NCBI GenBank assembly: GCA_002435325.1
Contig: DJMJ01000042.1
Coordinates: 1-64,000 of the forward strand
Length of the DNA: 64,000 bases
Direction of reading: 5' to 3'
DNA from: Nitrospira sp. UBA6493
GTDB taxonomy: Bacteria > Nitrospirota > Nitrospiria > Nitrospirales > Nitrospiraceae
In this document: positions 26,526-34,173 of the stretch, piece by piece
How the letters are laid out: each line of letters starts with the position of its first letter
Numbering within the stretch: the stretch's first letter is position 1
Made by a program: the position numbers and the translations under genes
Notes under the pieces: model-generated
What the model was told of the DNA's origin: nothing
What the model saw: the letters and a program-made list of their open reading frames with translations, nothing else
The model's database searches: none

Positions 26526-26653
26526 TGAGGGACCGTGGGAGATGCGAGCACTACATTACGGAGGATGGTTTCTATGGTTGACCACCCAAGCAGCGACGCC
26601 ACTGGCGCAATCTCGCGTCATCCACTCGCATCGGGCCTCTCGAAACAACGGAC

Positions 26654-27628
26654 ATGATTCTTCCAGCCTCACATCCGGAATCCATATCACAGGCGGGGGA
26701 AATCATTCGAACAGGGGGGATCGTCGCCTTTCCTACTGAAACAGTCTACGGGCTTGGCTGTGATGCATTGAACCCCGATGCCGTCGCACGCATCTTCGAA
26801 GCCAAGCAACGTCCCCGGTTCGACCCACTGATCGTACACATCGCGGACCGAGTGACGCTGGACTCACTGGTCCCATTCCTATCGCTACGCGACCGCCGTC
26901 TCATGGAACAATTCTGGCCCGGTCCGTTGACCCTCGTCCTGCCAAAGCGCGCACAGGTTCCCGATCTCGTAACGGCGGGACTCTCCACCATTGCGATCCG
27001 AATGCCTGCACACCCGGTGGCGCAAGCACTCCTCCGGGAAGCGGGCGTCCCGATTGCGGCGCCGAGCGCAAATCCGTTTGGCTATGTAAGTCCAACCTGT
27101 GCACAACATGTGGCCGAGGGGCTCGGCGATCGCGTGGACCTGATTCTCGACGGGGGACCCTGCCCGCTTGGCGTGGAATCCACCATCTTGTCGATGGCCG
27201 GAACCTGGCCGGAACTCCTGCGGCCGGGCAGCATCACTCTCACGGAAATCAGACAAGTCGCCGGTCCGGTCCTGAAAGCTAATGCCAGCGGAACTGTAGC
27301 CGCGCCTGGCCAGTTGGCTCGCCATTATGCAACACGAACCCCCTTGACCATCCTGACGGCGCAAGGTATGCGATCGGTCGTGCCTCTTGGCGAACGGGCT
27401 GGCTTGCTGGCCATGGCGGCTCCATGCCACACGGACAATAGATTCTGCTCAATCGAAGTGCTCTCACCCTCCGGGGATCTACGAGAAGCGGCACGGAATT
27501 TATTCGCGGCACTGCGGCGGCTGGATGCCAAGGGATTCGATCACCTCTACGCCGAGCCTTGTGACGAACAGGGGCTTGGCCTGGCCATCATGGACCGGCT
27601 CCGGCGCTGCGCGGCGCCGCTCACCTAA
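26654..27628 (+). CDS. Threonylcarbamoyl-AMP synthase (Sua5/YrdC)
   Basis: Encodes 324 residues: a YrdC domain (residues 1-205, with F-P-T-E-T-V-Y-G-L-G-C-D-A near 27, K-Q-R-P-R-F-D-P-L near 52 and P-S-A-N near 137) followed by the Sua5-specific C-terminal domain. It makes threonylcarbamoyl-AMP for the t6A modification of tRNAs. The long form, rather than the short TsaC form, fits the length. The 128-base gap upstream holds its promoter or none; no strong ribosome binding site is seen. Confidence 0.9.
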   Translation: MILPASHPESISQAGEIIRTGGIVAFPTETVYGLGCDALNPDAVARIFEAKQRPRFDPLIVHIADRVTLDSLVPFLSLRDRRLMEQFWPGPLTLVLPKRAQVPDLVTAGLSTIAIRMPAHPVAQALLREAGVPIAAPSANPFGYVSPTCAQHVAEGLGDRVDLILDGGPCPLGVESTILSMAGTWPELLRPGSITLTEIRQVAGPVLKANASGTVAAPGQLARHYATRTPLTILTAQGMRSVVPLGERAGLLAMAAPCHTDNRFCSIEVLSPSGDLREAARNLFAALRRLDAKGFDHLYAEPCDEQGLGLAIMDRLRRCAAPLT

Positions 27629-27739
27629 CGGTAGTGCCCCCATCACGGCGCAGCAGCCATACAACAGATGCCTGCCGATGAGCAGGTGACCGTATTGCTA
27701 TTCGCATCACACCACAAGGACTGAAAGAATGTTGAGGAG

Positions 27740-28447
27740 ATGACAAGAAAACCCAAAGCAGCCGCCACCGTAGGCGCAAAGCCACCGTCTAAACGCATTG
27801 ATGGCGCATCTCAGAGTGTGCTGCGGTCCGCTCGGCAAGGATTTCCGCCCGTCGTGTTCTGTGAGGGTAAGACCCAGCAAGAGATTGTCAGTCTGGCGCG
27901 CAAACTGCTGGCCCAGCACCGACATCTGCTGGTGCCTCGCGTCGCGCCCGAGGTCGCGCGCGCCTTGCTACGATTGACTCGCCACGCGACCTATCACAAA
28001 GCGGCCAACGCCGTCACGGTTCAGGATCCGGCGCGGAGGCGAAGCGGCGATGTCTTGATCGTCACCGCCGGCACAGCCGACACGCAGGTGGCGGAAGAGG
28101 CCCGAGTCACCGCCGAGGTATTGGGCAGCCGGGTGGAGATCATTTATGACGTGGGAGTGGCGGGTCTGCACCGCGTGCTGGCCCGTCATAGCCGGCTCTT
28201 GCAAGCCCGGGTCGTGGTCGTCGTGGCCGGCATGGACGGAGCCCTTCCGAGCGTGGTCGGGGGACTCGTCGATTGCCCGGTGATCGCAGTCCCAACGAGC
28301 GTCGGCTATGGAGCCAACTTTACAGGCATTGCCCCTCTTCTCACCATGCTCAATTCGTGTGCCTCCGGCGTGGGGGTGGTAAATATCGACAACGGATTCA
28401 GCGCCGGCTGTCTGGCCCATCGCATCAATATGTTGGCCGGTAAATAG
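27740..28447 (+). CDS. larB: LarB: pyridinium-3,5-biscarboxylate mononucleotide synthase
   Basis: Encodes 235 residues. The PurE-like C-terminal half shows T-A-G-T-A-D, Y-D-V-G-V-A-G-L-H-R, V-A-G-M-D-G-A-L-P-S-V and P-T-S-V-G-Y-G, all typical of LarB, which carboxylates and hydrolyses nicotinic acid adenine dinucleotide in making the nickel-pincer cofactor of lactate racemase. No larC, larE or larA lies in the window. GAGGAG abuts the ATG at 27740 with no spacer, so initiation may be weak. A hairpin begins two bases after the stop. Confidence 0.88.
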   Translation: MTRKPKAAATVGAKPPSKRIDGASQSVLRSARQGFPPVVFCEGKTQQEIVSLARKLLAQHRHLLVPRVAPEVARALLRLTRHATYHKAANAVTVQDPARRRSGDVLIVTAGTADTQVAEEARVTAEVLGSRVEIIYDVGVAGLHRVLARHSRLLQARVVVVVAGMDGALPSVVGGLVDCPVIAVPTSVGYGANFTGIAPLLTMLNSCASGVGVVNIDNGFSAGCLAHRINMLAGK

Positions 28448-28448
28448 G

Positions 28449-28475
28449 CCCTGACAGACTCCGCACCTGTCAGGG
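28449..28475 (+). terminator. Hairpin after larB, overlapping the next Shine-Dalgarno
   Basis: CCCTGACAG (28449-28457) pairs with CTGTCAGGG (28467-28475) around a 9-base loop. No T-tract follows. The right arm merges with the G-rich Shine-Dalgarno before the ATG at 28482, so it could hide that site as well as slow transcription. Confidence 0.45.
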
Positions 28476-28534
28476 GGAACAATGAGCTTGCAATACCGAA
28501 GCGGTCCCCGAAACGCAAACCCTGCATCCTAATA

Positions 28535-28915
28535 GTGGACGACGATCCGGAGATCCGGGAATCCCTGTGTGACGCCATTGCTTCGTGGCGGTGCGTCGCC
28601 CTTGCGGCGGCGTCTGGCCGGGAAGCGCTCGCCATCCTCAGCCGCAAGCGCATGAATGTGGCTTTATGGGACCTTGCCATGCCGGAAATGGATGGAACGG
28701 ACACCCTGCGGGAGATTCGACATCGGCTGCCGACGCTTCCGGTCCTCATGATGAGTCTTACGATGTCGCCCGATCTCCGGCGGTTATTGTGCGACATCGG
28801 AGCACAGTCCTGCATCGCAAAACCGAGGGACCGAAAGGGGCTCGCGCTCGCCCTGTTCCCCTGGTGCCTCCCCTCCTCGCCGAAAGTCTCACGAGACACT
28901 GTGACCTCGCCATAG
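28535..28915 (+). CDS. Receiver-only response regulator with lost or frameshifted start
   Basis: The CheY-like frame contains C-I-L-I-V-D-D-D-P-E, the acceptor Asp in A-L-W-D-L-A-M-P, a D-G-T-D motif and C-I-A-K-P. It has no ATG, GTG or TTG between the in-frame larB stop and the GTG at 28535, which lies inside strand beta-1. An ATG at 28482 has a good Shine-Dalgarno (CAGGGGGA) but is out of frame by one base and meets TAA near 28531. A one-base loss would explain this; so would a truncated product from GTG. Paralogue of the receiver at 24285. Confidence 0.6.
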   Translation: MDDDPEIRESLCDAIASWRCVALAAASGREALAILSRKRMNVALWDLAMPEMDGTDTLREIRHRLPTLPVLMMSLTMSPDLRRLLCDIGAQSCIAKPRDRKGLALALFPWCLPSSPKVSRDTVTSP

Positions 28916-29191
28916 TTATGCAGGGAATAGCTGGCCTCATGGAGGATGCCGGCGAGCATTGACGCACAGACCAACGTGCAGCCCGTGTGTCGATGCACCT
29001 CAACTCCTGGCTTTCGGAAGACCCTGTTTGCAGCGGTAATTCTCGGCCGTCATGGGCCGCGTATTTACTGGTTATTTTCTTGGCCTATTTGCGGAGCTGC
29101 TTTCGCACAGCCTGGAATCCGTTTTGCAAATGTATCCAGGCAAAGGAGCGGATAGTCCGATCGCCCTTGCTGCTTAAGGGAGGTTCTTCAC
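28916..29191. other. Intergenic region upstream of isocitrate dehydrogenase
   Basis: These 276 bases have no supported gene. A promoter for the dehydrogenase operon is expected here. AAGGGAGG at 29176-29183 is the ribosome binding site. Confidence 0.3.
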
Positions 29192-30208
29192 ATGGGCACA
29201 CAGCATGTCGTGACGATGTTACCGGGAGAGGGCACCGGCCCGGAAATTTGCGAAGCGGTGCGGATGGTCATCGATGCGAGCGGCGTCGACATCAAATGGG
29301 AGTACGAAGACATCGGTCTCGATTGCCTGGACAAATACGGCACCCTTCTGCCGGATAAGACGATTCAGAACATTGCCAAGAACAAGGTGGCTCTCAAGGG
29401 CCCGACGACGACTCCGATCGGAACCGGCCACAAGAGCGCGAACGTGACGCTACGCAAGGTGTTCGATCTCTACGCAAATGTGCGGCCGGCCAAGCTGATT
29501 CCCGTGCTCAAACGGCCATGGGACAAAATCGACATCTTGAACTTCCGCGAGAACACCGAAGACTGTTATGCCGCCATCGAACACATGGTGTCCGATGAAG
29601 TTGCACAGTGCTTGAAAGTCATAACCTGGCCGGGGTCCTACCGCATCGCGGAGTTTGCTTTCAAATGGGCCAAGGCTAATGGCCGCAAAAAGATCTATTG
29701 CGTCCACAAGGCTAACATCATGAAGATGACCGACGGACTCTTTCTGGATGCCTTCCGGGAAGTGGCCAAGAAATATCCCGAAATCGAATCGGGCGACATC
29801 ATCGTCGATAACTGCTGCATGCAGCTCGTGAGAAATCCGGCGCAATTCGATTGCTTGGTGCTCCCCAATCTGTACGGAGACATCCTGACTGATCTCTGCG
29901 CAGGACTGGTCGGCGGCCTGGGTTTCGCGCCAGGAGCCAACGTGGGGGACGGCTGCGCAATCTTCGAAGCCGTGCATGGGTCCGCGCCGAAGTATGCCGG
30001 TATGAAAAAGGTCAACCCCTCGGCCGTGCTGGTCTCCGGCGTCATGATGCTGCGGTGGCTGCACGAAACGGCCGCGGCGGATCGGATCGAGAAGGCGATG
30101 TTCGCCGTCCTCGAGGAACGGAAGCATGTGACGTACGACGTGGGCGGAACGGCGACGACCGACGAATATGCCCAAGCGATTGTGGAGAAAATGCACGCGA
30201 AGGCCTGA
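29192..30208 (+). CDS. icd: NAD-type isocitrate dehydrogenase, core domain
   Basis: Encodes 338 residues of the isocitrate/isopropylmalate dehydrogenase family: L-P-G-E-G-T-G-P-E-I at the start, L-K-G-P-T-T-T-P near 72, R-E-N-T-E-D near 117 (an Asp/Glu pattern typical of NAD isocitrate enzymes), H-K-A-N-I-M-K near 170 and the metal site D-I-L-T-D-L. It converts isocitrate and 2-oxoglutarate; in reductive-TCA organisms it can run toward carboxylation. AAGGGAGG precedes the ATG. The next gene, 38 bases on, carries what looks like its missing C-terminal domain. Confidence 0.9.
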   Translation: MGTQHVVTMLPGEGTGPEICEAVRMVIDASGVDIKWEYEDIGLDCLDKYGTLLPDKTIQNIAKNKVALKGPTTTPIGTGHKSANVTLRKVFDLYANVRPAKLIPVLKRPWDKIDILNFRENTEDCYAAIEHMVSDEVAQCLKVITWPGSYRIAEFAFKWAKANGRKKIYCVHKANIMKMTDGLFLDAFREVAKKYPEIESGDIIVDNCCMQLVRNPAQFDCLVLPNLYGDILTDLCAGLVGGLGFAPGANVGDGCAIFEAVHGSAPKYAGMKKVNPSAVLVSGVMMLRWLHETAAADRIEKAMFAVLEERKHVTYDVGGTATTDEYAQAIVEKMHAKA

Positions 30209-30246
30209 GCACAAGACTATCGACTGGATTGAAAAGGAGACCTCCC

Positions 30247-30597
30247 ATGCCGACACTGACAGACGTAGCCAAAGCGACAAAGAAGAAACGCAAGATCACA
30301 TTGGTCGGAATCGATATGTACATCATCACCGAGAAGGGCATTCCGGCGTTCGACGACATTGGACCGTTCAAATGCGAGTTCATTTCCAATCGTGGCACCA
30401 AGGTCTGGCCGGGCTTCGTGAGCCCGGATCTGTTGCAGGTCAATTGGTACCGGTGCCGGTTCATGGCGACCACGGACGTGCAGGACGCGGATGTCAACGC
30501 CTTTTTGGACGCCTTGACGAAGAAGGGCTGGTGGTGGTCCGCCGCCCAGAAGCTGTGGAACTACGACGGCGAAGCTGGATTCAGCAAGGCGTATTAA
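30247..30597 (+). CDS. Stand-alone C-terminal domain of Thermus-type isocitrate dehydrogenase
   Basis: Encodes 116 residues. The blocks V-G-I-D-M-Y-I, I-S-N-R-G-T-K-V-W-P-G and W-Y-R-C-R-F-M resemble, from memory, the extra C-terminal domain of the roughly 480-500-residue isocitrate dehydrogenases of Thermus and Rickettsia. Here that domain is a separate gene 38 bases after icd with its own AAGGAG and ATG at 30247. It would join the core enzyme as a second polypeptide, for assembly or regulation. The identification is by motif memory only; a hypothetical protein is the fallback. Confidence 0.6.
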   Translation: MPTLTDVAKATKKKRKITLVGIDMYIITEKGIPAFDDIGPFKCEFISNRGTKVWPGFVSPDLLQVNWYRCRFMATTDVQDADVNAFLDALTKKGWWWSAAQKLWNYDGEAGFSKAY

Positions 30598-30603
30598 CCC
30601 TCG

Positions 30604-30641
30604 GGCTCTATCAGCTACTCCGTGTAACGGCTGATAGAGCC
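30604..30641 (+). terminator. Strong hairpin ending the icd operon
   Basis: GGCTCTATCAGC (30604-30615) pairs perfectly over 12 bp with GCTGATAGAGCC (30630-30641), with a 14-base loop. Only a weak T-run (ATCTTT) follows some bases later. Terminator or mRNA-stabilising end structure. Confidence 0.6.
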
Positions 30642-30669
30642 ACGCCATCTTTACAGCGGAGGTGCACCA

Positions 30670-31065
30670 ATGCGCGCTTCATATTATCTCCTATTGGGCG
30701 CACTGTTAGGAACGATCGTGTCGGCAGGATTTTTTCATGGGGGAATCGGTCCCTCACCTTCCATTCCATTTAGGATGGGAGAAGCGATCGCATCTCATCC
30801 GGAAGGCGCTACATGGACTGCTGAAGACCTCAGAGAAATTGCTGCAGACTATGATCACCAAGCGGATGTAGTTCAGGCTCAAGCCATTGAGTTCGAGCGG
30901 ACCGCGGCCTCCATTACGCCGTTAGAAGATACCAAGGGGTTTCGACGATCGGCTCTCATGGTTGCTTCCGGCATGCGATGGAAGGAAGCCTCTGAGTTGC
31001 GCCAAATGGCAGGGCACCATCGGGATGAAGCCATTCGCCTCATGGGAAAAGCCAAAAGCGAATAG
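30670..31065 (+). CDS. Small exported or membrane-anchored protein, unknown
   Basis: Encodes 131 residues. The N-terminus (M-R-A-S-Y-Y-L-L-L-G-A-L-L-G-T-I-V-S-A-G-F-F) is a signal peptide or anchor; the rest is predicted helical with many Ala, Glu and Arg, including E-L-R-Q-M-A-G-H-H-R-D-E. AGCGGAGG stands before the ATG at 30670. No family recognised. The same frame stays open past its TAG for another 135 codons broken by one more TAG (next entry). Confidence 0.6.
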   Translation: MRASYYLLLGALLGTIVSAGFFHGGIGPSPSIPFRMGEAIASHPEGATWTAEDLREIAADYDHQADVVQAQAIEFERTAASITPLEDTKGFRRSALMVASGMRWKEASELRQMAGHHRDEAIRLMGKAKSE

Positions 31066-31470
31066 TTCTGGGCAACGACATACTTAACCGACACCGTCGC
31101 TTGGAACAGCCAAGACTCTAACGTCGTGGCGCACACGTGGAGATATCATACAGGCATCTTTGAGGCAAATGCGGTCCAACATGAACAAGGGCGAATACTG
31201 CGTGTCTCGGCAGTTGCAGAGCACGCATCGATCTCCGCTCCCCCCGTTAAAACAGGAGAGACCAACGTGTAGGATCCAAGCGATGCTTCAACATCGACGG
31301 AAGACCCACTCGAAGACTCCCACGAAACCGGCGGGACGAACTCTAGCATTATCCAGCACTTTCACCACGGTGCGATACACAGTCCTCTCTCCAAGTCGAT
31401 GGAAGACTTCCTCTTCGACCGATTCAGCACAAAGCTCGAAGATCCTCTCACAGGCCGCAGGATTCGTTGA
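31066..31470 (+). other. Protein-like open frame broken by TAG, no start codon of its own
   Basis: In the frame of the preceding gene, codons continue after the TAG at 31063: T-Y-L-T-D-T-V-A-W-N-S-Q-D-S-N-V-V and on to G-E-T-N-V, then TAG at 31270, then D-P-S-D-A-S-T-S-T-E-D and, later, M-E-D-F-L-F-D-R-F-S-T-K-L-E-D-P-L-T-G-R-R-I-R before TGA at 31468. The first part vaguely recalls bacterial Ig-like repeats. It is best seen as decayed coding DNA. Nothing else is seen in these 429 bases up to the DUF2294 gene. Confidence 0.3.
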
Positions 31471-31494
31471 ATCACCTCTGGGTGGAGAATATCT

Positions 31495-31875
31495 ATGGCA
31501 CGCATGATTCGGAACAGGGCCGATATCGAATATGCGATTATGCTGGCTGTACTGAACTTCCAAAAGGATTTCATGCAATCCAACTATTCCCATATCCAGG
31601 TTCAGTTTGTTGGAAGTACCATCGAAGTAGACCTGACCAGAAGCTCTCCCATTCCAGCGGAAACACGATTCGTTCAATCCGATGAGGGATATACGCAACT
31701 TAGACAACTCCACCAGGCGCTGTTCGCTGCGGGACAAGAACGTTTGCAGAAAGAGCTCACGGAAATATTTGGCGAACCAATTTATGACATTAGCGCCGAC
31801 CTGGATCCCCTTACGGGAAACAGCACAATGCTCATCAGGCTCGTTGATCCAGGCGAACGCTCCATATCATTATAA
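31495..31875 (+). CDS. DUF2294-like protein
   Basis: Encodes 126 residues. The pattern fits DUF2294: an early helix (I-E-Y-A-I-M-L-A-V-L-N-F-Q-K-D-F), a V-Q-F-V-G-S-T-I-E-V-D-L strand pair, the S-D-E-G-Y-T-Q-L-R-Q-L helix, L-T-E-I-F-G-E-P-I-Y-D-I and a final S-T-M-L-I-R-L strand. Biochemical role unknown. GGTGGAG lies before the ATG at 31495. It is the last gene inside the right att copy. Confidence 0.65.
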   Translation: MARMIRNRADIEYAIMLAVLNFQKDFMQSNYSHIQVQFVGSTIEVDLTRSSPIPAETRFVQSDEGYTQLRQLHQALFAAGQERLQKELTEIFGEPIYDISADLDPLTGNSTMLIRLVDPGERSISL

Positions 31876-32016
31876 CCAGCCGCTTACATATTCCACCTTA
31901 ACATGGAAGATTGCTCTCTCAGCTCAGCTCCCCTCCCGGTTGTCCATGTGGTTGCCCGCGCGCGCCACCGCAGAAATTCTCACATGGTTTTAGCTTCTTA
32001 TAAAGCACGACCTCGT

Positions 32017-32062
32017 CCTGAAAAGGCTGGTGTCGACAGTTCGATTCTGTCCCTCGGCACCA
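32017..32062. repeat. attR: right copy of the 46-bp tRNA-Phe direct repeat
   Basis: Identical to 6350-6395, from the anticodon arm through CCA of tRNA-Phe. Here the 5' half of the tRNA is missing, as expected for the distal junction of an integrated element. With the left copy it bounds about 25.7 kb. Confidence 0.85.
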
Positions 32063-32518
32063 CATCCCATTCATAAACTTGCTGATTTCCCAATTCATAT
32101 CTCACGATGATAAAATTTTATTTTTAGCCTTTTTCAACCTGTTTCGCCCGATTGGTTGTCCAGGTTCACCCTGACCTACCAGAAAAGAGCACTCCCGAAT
32201 CAGAACACTTTTCATCCGAATCTTCATTTCGGTCGAGATCCCCGATGTCATCAAGGGGTGTTTCATCACAACGCCTTGCACGAAAGCCTGAACAGTCGCG
32301 ATCTAGAACGTAGAGTGGCTGAGCCTCTTCTTATCTTATCCACTTCTCGCATCGCACCGCTCCGACACCAGGCATACAATCCCCTGACAACGATAGATTA
32401 GTAATCGCCACATCTAAAGGGTTGCGTAAGCCATTCCTTGGCAGTAGGTTAAAGAAACGACTACTCTGCCGGTTATGTCCGGAACCAATCGCGCAACGAA
32501 CGGAAAGAGGATGCCGAC
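32063..32518. other. Gap right of attR
   Basis: 456 bases without a supported gene, apart from the 33-base repeat at 32130. The promoter of the sensor kinase gene must lie near its right end. Confidence 0.35.
32130..32162. repeat. Second flank repeat, right copy
   Basis: 33 bases matching 6463-6495 with three mismatches, at the same 68-base offset from the att repeat. Its presence on the chromosomal side of attR suggests that flank also derives from a related element. Confidence 0.6.
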
Positions 32519-33277
32519 ATGGTTCAGGAAAACTCCACCAAACCACTCGGATCGATGACCGATACGATCCCGTGTGATTCAAGCTCGGTTGATTCTGGGC
32601 ACGACCGAAACCGAGAAGAACTTCGAATGTTGGCCGGCAAATTGCTCACCGTCCAGGACGAGGAACGCCGAAGAATCTCTCGGGATTTGCACGACGACGT
32701 GAATCAGCGTCTCGGCGCCATCGGGCTTCAACTGGACTCGTTGTGCCGAGACCTTCCAAATTCACCGGCGACGATTCGCCGCCGGATCCGATCGATTCGC
32801 CAGCATGTCAACCAGTTGTCCGACGATGTTCGCCAGCTCGCCTATCGGTTTCACCAAACCTCGGTCGATGACCTCGGCCTAATCGTCGCGCTCCAGCGCT
32901 ATATTGCCGACTTCGTCAAACGCACAGGCCTCAAGGCCCGATTCACCAAACCTCGTGTACCCGAACCTATCCCCCTACGCCTCGCCACCTGTCTGTACCG
33001 GATTGCCCAGGAAAGTTTGGGCAATATCGGACTGCACGCCAAAGCCTCACAAGTGGACATCGAGTTATCCATCACGCAGGACACCATCATACTCATCACT
33101 CGAGATAACGGAATCGGGATGGATCTCGCAGAGATCCGAAAACGCACGTCTGGACTCGGCATGCTCAGCATGCAGGAACGGGTGCGCTTGCTGAACGGCA
33201 CGATAGAGTGGCGGTCAACCCCGGGGAAAGGCACTGACATTATCGCACGCCTTCCCTGGTCCAGGGAGCCGCAATGA
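32519..33277 (+). CDS. Soluble HisKA_3 sensor histidine kinase (NarX/DegS type)
   Basis: Encodes 252 residues without membrane segments. The dimerisation/phosphoacceptor box R-R-R-I-S-R-D-L-H-D-D-V-N-Q-R-L-G lies near residue 55; the HATPase shows L-Y-R-I-A-Q-E-S-L-x-N, D-N-G-I-G-M and G-L-G-M-L-S-M-Q-E-R. There is no input domain beyond about 40 N-terminal residues, so the signal may come from a partner protein. GAGGATG precedes the ATG. It overlaps its cognate regulator by ATGA. Confidence 0.9.
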   Translation: MVQENSTKPLGSMTDTIPCDSSSVDSGHDRNREELRMLAGKLLTVQDEERRRISRDLHDDVNQRLGAIGLQLDSLCRDLPNSPATIRRRIRSIRQHVNQLSDDVRQLAYRFHQTSVDDLGLIVALQRYIADFVKRTGLKARFTKPRVPEPIPLRLATCLYRIAQESLGNIGLHAKASQVDIELSITQDTIILITRDNGIGMDLAEIRKRTSGLGMLSMQERVRLLNGTIEWRSTPGKGTDIIARLPWSREPQ

Positions 33278-33915
33278 CGAAACCGAGAATTCTCTTAGCG
33301 GATGACCATACGTTGTTCGTCGAAGCCTTGCAGAAGGTCCTCGAACCGGAGTTCGAGTTGGTTGGGTCGGTCGGAGACGGGCGTGCCCTGCTGGAAGCCT
33401 CACTGCGCCTAAAACCAGACCTGATCCTGCTTGATATTTCGATGCCGCTGCTCAACGGTATCGATGCCGCGCAACAACTCCGCCGTCTTGTCCCCGATAC
33501 CAAGGTGGTGTTTCTCAGCATGCACGGCGACCCCACCTACGTCACTGAAGGCTTTCGCGCGGGCGCGTCAGGTTATGTGCTCAAGCGGGCGAGCGCTACG
33601 GAACTTATTCAAGCAATCCGCGCGGCCCTGCGGGGACATCTCTATGTGTCACCGCTGCTAGCCAAGGGCGTTCTGGATCCCCTCCTCCATGCGCAGCCAA
33701 CGCCAAGGCGCGCGCAACCCACGCTCACGTTGCGACAACGAGAAGTGCTCCAGCTGGTCGCCGAAGGCCGGTCACTGAAGGAGATTGCCTCTATTCTTTT
33801 TATTTCGCCCAAAACAGTCGAGTTTCACAAGACGCGCATCGCCAAGCAATTGGGGTTGCACACAACCGCCGACCTGACCAAGTATGCCGTCACTCACGGA
33901 CTGGTCTCTGTCTGA
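33274..33915 (+). CDS. NarL/FixJ-family response regulator
   Basis: Encodes 213 residues: receiver with I-L-L-A-D-D-H-T at the start and acceptor Asp in L-I-L-L-D-I-S-M-P near residue 53, then a LuxR-type helix-turn-helix (L-T-L-R-Q-R-E-V-L-Q-L-V-A-E-G and S-P-K-T-V-E-F-H-K). It overlaps the kinase stop by ATGA, so the two are a pair. Targets are unknown; the next genes are candidates. Confidence 0.93.
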   Translation: MTKPRILLADDHTLFVEALQKVLEPEFELVGSVGDGRALLEASLRLKPDLILLDISMPLLNGIDAAQQLRRLVPDTKVVFLSMHGDPTYVTEGFRAGASGYVLKRASATELIQAIRAALRGHLYVSPLLAKGVLDPLLHAQPTPRRAQPTLTLRQREVLQLVAEGRSLKEIASILFISPKTVEFHKTRIAKQLGLHTTADLTKYAVTHGLVSV

Positions 33916-34173
33916 TACGCCGCCCACACACCCTCTTCATCGAGACTTCCTCGCCGCTTCAACACACTGCCCGTAGGCCAACACTCCGGAGGCCAGATCT
34001 CCTCAAACCGGAATAAGGCGGTTGATCTCCCGGTCTCTTATCGAACGAAACGGCCAGGGAGCGCACTCCGCACAACTAGGACTCTCCCCAGTTCCCGAAA
34101 GGCCATCGCGGGGGCACACTATCGCTATGCTGCAAGCGGCTCTCGCCGCCGGTATTACGAAAGGACCTCGGCG

